A stretch of DNA of 64,000 nucleotides, taken from the NCBI GenBank assembly GCA_018894105.1, contig CM032128.1, positions 20,193,001 through 20,257,000 of the forward strand, written 5' to 3'. Position 1 is the stretch's first letter; every line of letters starts with the position of its first letter. Shown in pieces: positions 56,790-64,000 of the stretch. The notes beneath the pieces were generated by a model, which made no database searches, was not told the DNA's origin, and was given only the letters and a program-made list of their open reading frames with translations. Origin of the DNA: Jacaranda mimosifolia. Taxonomy: Eukaryota; Streptophyta; Magnoliopsida; Lamiales; Bignoniaceae. The position numbers and the translations under genes are program-made.

Positions 56790-57800
56790 CTATACTTGGC
56801 AAAATTCAAATTCTGACATAAGCTCTTTTACCTTTCTCAGGTATTCGGCTATTGACTTTTCCCAGGTCTCAAACGTTCCTTCAACTTGAAGCGCCACAAT
56901 CTGTGAATCAGTGTAGGCATGTAGCCTCTTGACATTCATGCGCTTAGCCGCCTTTAACCTTATGATCATGGCCTCGTACTCAGCCTCATTGTTTGGGACC
57001 TCAAAGGCTAACTTGACCACGAACTCGAGCTCCACAAGTTCGGGTCCCTTAAAGAAAATTCCGACACCCCCACACTGTGATGTGGCTGACCCGTCTACAT
57101 GCATCATCCAAGTTTCTCGGCTGGGCTCGGGGTCCTGTGCTGCCATCTCAACTATGAAGTCGACCAAGACTTGGGCTTTGATGGAGCTCCTGCTTCGGTA
57201 TTCTATGTCGAACTCCCCCAACTCCACGGCCGATTTAATCAACCTCCCAGAAACATTGGGCTTGGCTAAGACCTGTTTTAATGGATGGTTAGTTAGGATA
57301 ACAATTTTATGAGATTGAAAATAAGGTCTCAACTTCTTTGCAGTCATCATAAGGGCAAGAGCCAACTTCTCGACCTCCAAATACCTGCTCTCCGCCTCTT
57401 GCAACACTTTGCTTACATAATACACAGGTTTGTGAATCGAGTTTTCCTCCCAGACTAACATCGAGCTCACTGCATACTCTGGTGTCCCCAGGTACAAGTA
57501 TAAGGGCTCCCCAAGAACAAGTTTTGCCAACGTAAGTGGTGAGGCCAGGTATTCCTTGAGGTCTTGGAATGCCTTCTCACATACGCTATCCCACTGAAAG
57601 TTCCTCATGTTCCTTAGGATTTTAAAGAATGGCAAACTCTTGTCAGCTAATCTTCAGATGAACCGATTTAAAGAAGCATTCCTGCCCGTTAACTTCTGCA
57701 CATCCTTTACTGACTTGGGTGAGCTCATATCGGTTATGGCCTTAATCTTTCCCGGGTTTGCCTCTATCCCACGCTAGCTGACCAGATATCCCAAGAACTT
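56790..57800 (-). pseudogene. Element B RT-RNase H connection and RNase H, mostly open
   Basis: GIEANPGKIKAITDMSSPKS (near 57760-57700) leads into the 281-residue open frame 57635-56790. That frame has FQWDSVCEKAFQDLKEYL, KPVYYVSKVLQEAESRYLEV, then RNase H with MMHVDGSATSQCGGVGIFF (first Asp), NNEAEYEAMIIRL (Glu) and AYTDSQIV (second Asp). The three RNase H acidic residues are present. It is the best-kept part of the element. Confidence 0.85.
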
Positions 57801-57803
57801 CCC

Positions 57804-58950
57804 TCATTTGACCCTAAAAGTGCATTTAGACGGGTTGAGCTTCATCTTGTACTTTTTCATTATGGTGAAAGCTTCCTCCAAATGCGTCAAGTGATCGGGC
57901 TCATTCAGGCTCTTGACCAGCATAACGTCCACATATACCTCCATTGTGACCCCGATCTGGTCCTTAAACATCTTGTTTACCAACCTCTGGTAGGTGACTC
58001 CCGTGTTCTTTAATCTGAATGGCATGACATTATAGCAAAATATCCCTCTTTCAGTCACGAATGTTATTTTATCCTGATCCTCTTCTATTATAAAAAGTTG
58101 GTGGTATCCTTGGAAAGCATCCATCATGCTAAGGAGGGCACATCCTGCTGTGGAGTCCATTAACTCATCGATCCGAGGCAAGGGGTAGGGGTCCTTAGGG
58201 CAGGCCTTGTTTAAGTCTAAGTAATCCGTGCACACTCTCTACTTATCCCCTATTTTTGGCACGACCACCATATTCGACAGCCATTTCGTGAATTGGATCT
58301 CAACGACATAACCCACCTCCAGCAGTTTGTTTACTTCATCCTCAACGATCCGATTCTTCATCGCCTCATGATTCATTTTTTTCTGTTGGACGGGTCTGAC
58401 TTGGGGGGTCCACATTTAACCTATGCACTATCACCCCAGGGTCTATCCTCTCAAAATCCAAAGGTTTCCAAGCGAAGACGTCCACGTTCTGTCTCAAGAA
58501 TTCGATTGTCAAGAGTTCCAATTCTAAGGTCATCTGGGTGCCAATTCTCGTCGTCTTACTCGGGTCTCCCGGCACTAACTCGATCTCCTTGATCCCGCAT
58601 GCTGGTTCAATTCTGCATTTCTCTACTCGCCTCTTATTATTCTCATCCCAGGGTTTCAAGTCTACAAGGTCTTTAGCAGAAGTCATGATGGCTTTTTTAC
58701 CCTTTGACCTCGACCTCGTGTCTTTGCCTTTCGACCCCGATCCCGATTTTGAGCCTTCACCCTTGAGCCTCTTTTTCAGAGACACATGGTAACATTCCCT
58801 TTCTTCTTTCTGGTCGCAGCTCACTTCCCCAATTCCTTTACTCATTGGGAACTTCATTTTGAGGTGGAAAGTTGAGACCACAGCCTGGAACCGATTCAGG
58901 CTAGGCCTTCCCAAGACCACATTATATGCGAAGGGGGCATCCACCACCAA
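57804..58950 (-). pseudogene. Element B reverse transcriptase, YVDD changed to YVDV
   Basis: 58950-58366 holds the protease-RT spacer (VVDAPFAYNVVLGRPSLNRF, a Lys/Ser/Gly-rich stretch, then FLRQNVDVFAWKPLDFERID). 58235-57804 holds RT: MCTDYLDLNKACPKDPYPLP, MMDAFQGYHQLFI, NVMPFRLKNTGVTYQRLVNK and TMEVYVDVMLVKSLNEPDHL. The second catalytic Asp of YVDD is replaced by Val. A break lies at about 58240-58366. Confidence 0.85.
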
Positions 58951-59018
58951 AAAATTTAAGCATCAGGGTGTTGCGGCACGGCTCCTTTCCCAAGGACACC
59001 GAAGGTCGATTATTCCTA

Positions 59019-59300
59019 CTAGCGTGATCTCGGCTCCCCCAAACCCACTAATGGTGTGTAAACTGGTGAAATTCTCATGAGCATGAGCTCTATCTTCTTT
59101 AAGACCTCCAAAAGTATTATGTCCACAGAACTTCCACTATCTACCAAGACCTTGTGTACATAGAAATTTGCTATGTCCATGGTGATGACCATGGGGTTAT
59201 TTTGGGGTCTCACGATCCCCTGGGAGTCCCTGCCATCAAAGGTAATAACTAGCTCATTAGCGATATTCATCACGGCACTTGTTCTATTCTGGTTCACCTG
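59019..59300 (-). pseudogene. Element B protease
   Basis: The open frame reads NELVITFDGRDSQGIV, then VITMDIANFYVHKVLVDSGS. The Asp-Ser-Gly-Ser active-site loop is intact. The flap part is lost to a frameshift near 59019, where the reading shifts toward the next domain (LGRPSL near 58915). Confidence 0.8.
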
Positions 59301-59479
59301 GTTCCTAATGGATCAAACATGCCACTTCATCGTATTATGTGAATTTCCTAACGTGGGGCCCCCCGCTATCATGTATATGACTCCTCACCTGGGTAAGTTG
59401 TCCCCCATGGGATCATCGGCTGCCTTCTTGCCCTTCTTCTCCCTACTGAGGGAACTGCTTCGAGTTCGAGATCGATCTC

Positions 59480-60965
59480 TCTTTTTCCCTTGCTCCCCTT
59501 CGAACTCGCGCTATTTGGCTCTGAACTCCTTCAAGTATCCTTATTTGATGAGCTTTTCTACTTCATCCTTGAGCTGAATGCAGTCATCAGTATCATGACC
59601 CCAATCCTTATGGAAGCAGCAATACTTGTTTGAGTTTCGTCTTGCCAGTGTATCCCGCATCTTTCGGGGCCATTGTAGTATCTCTAATCCCTCGATAGCC
59701 ATAAGTACGTGGGACCTCATGGTGTTAAGCGGGGCATAGTGATTGTACTTCCGCGGTGGGGAACGCTGGCGATCTTTTTCAGATCGAGTCTTGGGATGTC
59801 CCTAGTCTTTTTCAGACTTTCGAGGAGCATTTTTGGACCACTCATGGTCCTTCATGAAGTTGATCTCCTTCTCTTGAATGTAACGCTGCACTACCTCCAT
59901 TATTTGCTCTATGTCTTCTGGGGGTTCTCTTGCAAGAGCCGATGCCAACGGTCCTTTCTTGAGGCCATGGATGACTCGTTGTTGAACCTATTCATGAAGC
60001 TTCTCAAGTTCTCGTCCTCTCTCGCCGTATGGTAAACAAGTATGTGGCTAACCTTTTAGGTTTCTTCTTACTAGCAAATTGGTACAAGAACCTCCTTATG
60101 AGCTGGTCATAAGATACTATCGTTCCAGGAACCTGCCCCATGAACCACTCTTGTACCCTCTCGTTGAGCATTGTTACAAAGATCCTAGAAGTCATGGCAT
60201 CAGACTGCCCGCATAAGTTCATGATATTTCAAAAGCGGTTACGTGTTCCTGGGGGTCTTTTTCCCATAGTACTTTGGCAAGTCAGGTAGTTTAAAGTGTA
60301 AAGCCACAGACTCAGCTAATATCTCTGCAGAGAATGGTGAGTTCCTCTTCTGCAATGCCGAGGTCCCTTTCTTTTTAAGCTCATAGATCTTCTTGCTCAA
60401 CCTGGTCACTTATCTCGTTAACCTCCTCCCTGGAAAGCGAAGGTTGGGGCCTCTTGAGTGCCGGGTCATCCCTATTCAATGTCAACGGTTCCAATCTTGA
60501 CCCTTCCTCCCTTCGGTAAATATTTGGTGGGTGGTTTATCTTTTTTGCTACCTTGCTCCCTACCTTCTTAGAGTCTGATGTCTCCTCTCCCCTCAATATT
60601 CTCAATCCTTGCACCCCTTCTGCCAGCGATGGACCCGACCTCCTCTCTTGGAATAGCGGCCAATTTACTAGCACGGTGTTTGCCTAGAGAGGCGCCACTA
60701 CCTCCTCCCAAGCCCTGCGTTCGCGTTCCTTCCATAACCGCTGGCTCATCTCAAAGACCAAGTGTTCTAGATCATTCCTGCTGATTGGAATGATCTGAGT
60801 TCCACTGGGATCTAGTGGCGAAGTACTTGATTCCACTCCTGCTTGAGCATTCTGCAACACTGCCGCAGGTGGCGAGGGGGAGGTGGGCGATATTGGCGAA
60901 GACGGGGTCATAGGCGATATGGGGATTGGAGTGTCTAGAGTTCGTCTAGGTGTTCTATCCATCAC
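59480..60965 (-). pseudogene. Element B gag, broken
   Basis: It begins MMDRTPRRTLDTPIPI (60965), Pro/Ser-rich, then a coiled segment (FEMSQRLWKERERRAWEE). The gag core at 60222-60004 shows ERVQEWFMGQVPGTIVSYDQ and LIRRFLYQFASKKKPKRLA. At 59640-59514 the knuckle region of Tat-type gags is visible: YCCFHKDWGHDTDDC then IQLKDEVEKLI. Stops and frameshifts occur between these blocks. Confidence 0.8.
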
Positions 60966-61004
60966 TTACGGCTGACTCTTGCTATCGATGAATCAAGTCA
61001 GAGT

Positions 61005-61022
61005 TCCCACAGATGGTGCCAA
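61005..61022 (-). other. Primer binding site of element B
   Basis: On the minus strand TTGGCACCATCTGTGGGA starts one base after the LTR end. It resembles the TTGGCGCCGTCTGTGGGA site of plant gypsy elements. Confidence 0.75.
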
Positions 61023-61023
61023 C

Positions 61024-61521
61024 TAATGCGGCTCGGGTTCCAAGTACACGATCTCGACCCAAATTACCCAAAGTATCCCTGGTAACAATCGTGACCTCGA
61101 TCTAGTACCGCACGAGTGAATTTTGGGTCTCTAATATGATCACAAGAGAACATGTTAGGCTAGTTGAGATCACCCTCAGCTAAGTCCTTCTGATGCCTAA
61201 GTTAGTGAGGTAATCAAATGGGCTCGGGGTAAAGAAATGAAGTTGAGTGACAATTAATAATGATTGCTTGACCTGGAACTGTGCACATCTTGCCTTTTAT
61301 TTGGGTTGGAGCGTCCTTGTCCGTACGAATCAAGTTGGCAGCTTATCGCGCGTTGGATCTTTAATAAATCAACGGCTCCCAATCCGGGTCATGAGCCGAG
61401 CCGAGCCGAGTTGGGTTCATTCAGGTCATGACCCAACCTGGATAAAAGGATGCAGATCCTGTCCTGTTTCGTCATTTGGTATAAAAGTCTTTTCGAGCCT
61501 CCTCAGTAATAATTACGATCA
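61024..61521 (-). repeat. 5' LTR of element B
   Basis: On the minus strand it starts TGATCGTAATTATTACTG and ends AGCCGCATTA, where the 3' LTR has AGCCGCATCA. It matches 51162-51668 along its whole length, with small indels near 61395 (gagccgagccgag) and 61478. Confidence 0.9.
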
Positions 61522-61526
61522 CAATC

Positions 61527-62171
61527 AGATTCAAAAATAACTTGTTACACTTTGAGAGAATCCGTGAGACCAGACACAACTTTGAGGGCAAAGGTTTCAG
61601 CATCCGTGGAATTTTGGCACCATCTCTTTATTGAATATGCACAAAGCACTGAGCCATTGGCATTCTGAACCAGAACCGCAGAAAACGTAAGCCCATCCAC
61701 AAAAGATGCATCCACATTAACTTTAATCCAGCCGAGCAATAGTGGCGTCCACTGAGGGTTGATTGATCTGATTGACTCTTCCTGGACTTTTATAATTGAA
61801 TTTTCCAGTGTTCTTCAGCTTCTTTAAGAACCTGATGGGTGAGGGACAAATGAGAGATATTCCGGCCATGGAGCATGTCGTTGATGGCCGCAAAATTCAA
61901 GAATTCCGCACCTAATGAATCTGCGGGCAGGGTACCCGAATCTGTTTGAATAATTGCTTCAATCCATTGCCGAGTAGTTCAGTTCTGTCAGCAAAATTAG
62001 AAATACTGTAAAAGACCATTTGGATGCAAAGAAAATTGAATCAATCAGGGGGCACTTCAGAAAGAGATGACCAGTATTCTCCTCATGGAAGCTACACATA
62101 ATGCAAGAATGATCAGGGATGTAAAATAGACCAGGATGATTGATGAATAATACAATGGTACATGTGATCAA
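61527..62171 (-). pseudogene. LINE-type RT tail: zinc-binding (zf-RVT) and RNase H-like 5' part
   Basis: On the minus strand 62171-61959 shows CIMCSFHEENTGHLFLKCPL, the C-x2-C...H-x-x-x-x-C pattern of the RT-associated zinc-binding domain. 61739-61545 shows GWIKVNVDASFVDGLTFSAV, then LVQNANGSVLCAY and DAETFALKVV. This is the start of an RVT_3 RNase H-like domain with the D, E acidic positions. The remainder of the domain continues at 50708, left of element B. It derives from a non-LTR retrotransposon or a related RNase H protein gene. Stops near 61800 show that it is dead. Confidence 0.75.
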
Positions 62172-63308
62172 GATTAAATTTATATATTTTTATTAAATTA
62201 TTTGAATAATGTATCAATTAAATAATATGCATTTCATCAAATTATTCTCCAACAAGCCATCAGAATTGAGTTTGACAGTATTTGTATGAATATACTTAAA
62301 ATATTATATAAGATTCTCCATCTTATAAGATATTATTTTATTTTTAAAATAAGCTTTTTAAAATATTTGAATGACGTAGGATTTTAAAATTTGAAAAATG
62401 TGTATAACTATAATTTTGTAATGAATATAATTAAAACTAAAAATCCTTTCTAAATTTTCTCTGAATCAAATAATAATGTACACCATATGATAACCATCAA
62501 TTGTTTTTCTAAACGCAAGTGCGCAACAATATAAAGATAGATAAAACTTTCACTTTTTAACTTAAAATTAAAGCTCCCGTTGAATGAAATAAGAATCTGA
62601 ATTTTAGAATGAAGAAAGTATAAAATGAAAAATGAAAAATGAAATACTAAATTAAAATTAAAAAAAATACAAATACCAATTCATCCTTTGTAATTGAAAT
62701 CCAATAAGTAGCATATCGTTGGCATATTTTTAAACATCATCCAAAATACCTATGTATGATGGCCATTACTGAAAGCCTGAAACAAATATTACTTGTGTTT
62801 CTCTGGAGAGTGGAGAGTGGAGTTTTGCAATTTTGAATTTCCCCGTATTACTTACTGTTGTCTTCGCACTGCTGCTGCATACACCAGTAGGCCCTTTTTT
62901 GTTCTTATACGGTCTAATCTTGCTGACGTGTCATCTCATTATTGGCTGGCTTTTATAGTGATTGCACCAGCGGTGGAATCTGCTCTGTCGCAGCACAGCT
63001 GTGTGGTTGTTGCTCCCCATTTATTTTCCTTCCCAGTTGTACTTTATTAAATTTCTTCCCTTTTCTTAGAAAATTTCTATTTTCTTGTCAGAAAATAATT
63101 TTACTTCCTTGATTCTTGACATGAAAAATCCCTTTTTCTTTTCCCACAAAATCCACAAGAAAATTTCTTGCCGGAAGACGATTTTCTTTCCTTAATTCTT
63201 GATATGAAAAATCCCTTCATCTTTTCTCAGAAAATCCTGTTTTCTATGGTTAGTTTTGGATCCATATTTCCTGTATTTATTTAGATAGATCTTCCTCAGA
63301 CTGCTTGA
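62172..63308. other. Intergenic region upstream of the secreted-protein gene
   Basis: 62172-62780 is AT-rich with nothing recognised. 62781-63308 is more mixed. It contains two diverged direct copies (offset about 84 bp) of a block with ccttgattcttgacatgaaa at about 63107 and 63191. A TATA-like tatttattta lies near 63277. The open frame 62793-63050 has no known motif and is probably chance. Confidence 0.5.
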
Positions 63309-63418
63309 ATGAAAGAAAAAGGGCTATGGCCATAAGAGAATTCTTGGTTTCTTGCTTTCTGCATTGCTGTTTAATCTTTGATTTCAAAAGGGTTCTTTGA
63401 ATCTTGGATTATTTCTCA

Positions 63419-64000
63419 ATGCTCCTTGCATATCTTTGCATAATTCTCTGTTGTCAAGCAGCGATTGCTCAGCCAAGTAGAGAGCTCTCTGCAAGAGAAC
63501 TTGATTCTCTCCTTCAAGACTATGCCTTTCGGGCATTTGTTAGGCCAAGAACTGGCATTGTGTACAATGGGAAGGTCCCCTCCAACTTGACGGGGATCGG
63601 AGTGGCGGCGCTGAGGCTGAGGAGCGGCAGCCTGAGGCGGAAAGGGGTTGCCAGCTACAAAGAGTTCCGTATCCCAGTTGGTGTGGTTGTGCAGCCTTAT
63701 GTGGAGAGGCTTGTTTTAGTGTACCACAACTTGGCTAATTGGTCATCTCGGTACTACCCCTTGCCCGGTTTCACATTTTTAGCCCCAGTTTTGGGTCTCT
63801 TGGCATATGATGCCACTGATTTATCTGCTACAAATTTATCAGAGCTGGGCATTCGAGCCTCCGCCGATCCCATTTCGATCCAGTTTCCAGATTTGCAATC
63901 GAAGCCTAAAGGGTCCTCACTTATGTGTGCATACTTTGGTTTAGATGGTTCGGTCGGATTCGACAATGTGGTAAAGGAAAACACTTGTTTGACTACTTTC
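63419..64000 (+). CDS. Secreted plant protein of unknown function, 5' part (runs off window)
   Basis: One open frame of 194 codons runs from the ATG at 63419 to the window end without a stop. Residues 1-17 form a signal peptide (MLLAYLCIILCCQAAIA, then Q18), with likely cleavage after Ala17. The mature part has ELDSLLQDYAFRAFVRPRTG, SNLTGIGVAALRLRSGSLRR, YVERLVLVYHNLANWSSRYY and FLAPVLGLLAYDATDLSATN. Three N-glycosylation sequons (Asn56, Asn107, Asn139) and Cys170/Cys190 fit passage through the secretory route. I recognise it as a conserved plant family without known function, often with a C-terminal membrane anchor that would lie beyond the window. Two short upstream ORFs precede the start. 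Confidence 0.85.
   Translation, partial: MLLAYLCIILCCQAAIAQPSRELSARELDSLLQDYAFRAFVRPRTGIVYNGKVPSNLTGIGVAALRLRSGSLRRKGVASYKEFRIPVGVVVQPYVERLVLVYHNLANWSSRYYPLPGFTFLAPVLGLLAYDATDLSATNLSELGIRASADPISIQFPDLQSKPKGSSLMCAYFGLDGSVGFDNVVKENTCLTTF

Larger units (their letters stand above)
51162..61521 (-). mobile_element. Ty3/gypsy LTR retrotransposon B, Tat-type, non-autonomous relict
   Basis: This is a complete 10.36-kb insertion with LTRs of 507 and 498 bp, TG..CA-type ends and a 5-bp target duplication CAATC (51157-51161 and 61522-61526). On the minus strand the order is 5' LTR, primer site, gag, protease, RT, RNase H, integrase, minisatellite, an opposite-strand ORF, polypurine tract, 3' LTR. LTR identity is roughly 90% by eye. 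It is inserted in the RNase H-like relict. Coding regions are better kept than in element A, but catalytic residues are lost in RT and integrase. Confidence 0.92.

Noticed and set aside
62793..63050. 85-codon plus-strand ORF
   Set aside because: No recognisable domain, biased toward residues expected from chance reading; lies in the promoter side of the secreted-protein gene.

Overview
This window is plant nuclear DNA, most likely from a eudicot. It has intron-containing genes with GT..AG splice sites, AT-rich intergenic DNA and dense nested LTR retrotransposons. The species cannot be told from the sequence. Only two loci look like functional host genes: a six-exon coiled-coil protein gene (39220-47105, +) and the 5' part of a secreted-protein gene that runs off the right edge (63419-64000, +). 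Almost everything else is decayed mobile DNA.

Layout. 1-20559 is one old Ty3/gypsy element (D, minus strand, tRNA-iMet-type primer site) cut open twice. A second Ty3/gypsy element of Tat type (A, plus strand, about 1030-11956) sits in D's pol upstream of RT. A CACTA (En/Spm-like) DNA transposon (C, 14071-19220, 3-bp duplication ACA) sits in D's gag/leader. 20690-21480 is a decayed tandem repeat. 21770-33478 is a Ty1/copia element with about 2-kb LTRs, preceded by an inverted copy of the same LTR, so that two LTRs meet head to head in a palindrome at about 23869-23882. 33480-38885 holds an unclassified relict and three non-autonomous DNA transposons: two hAT-like with 8-bp duplications, and one flanked by CAAAG. 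The second hAT-like element ends 335 bp before the start codon of the coiled-coil gene. Another inverted-repeat element lies at 47756-48470. 50436-62171 is a LINE/RNase H-type relict (minus) split by a 10.4-kb Tat-type element (B, minus, 51162-61521, duplication CAATC). The left junction of B was later tandemly duplicated.

The most interesting system is shared by elements A and B. Each has, between pol and its 3' LTR, a minisatellite and then a long reading region on the strand opposite to gag-pol. In both elements this antisense region shows the same order: a CTATAAATA box, a gag-like/Transposase_28-like N-terminal part, a linker, a coiled coil and an acidic C-terminus. Extra antisense ORFs are known in Tat-lineage plant retrotransposons, so the class is not new. 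The repeated architecture with a matching promoter box in two diverged elements is nevertheless worth a closer look.

All retroelement coding regions here are broken by stops, frameshifts, deletions or catalytic-residue changes. None looks able to move by itself. Identities and boundaries were judged by eye. Domain names rest on recognised motifs, not on database searches.
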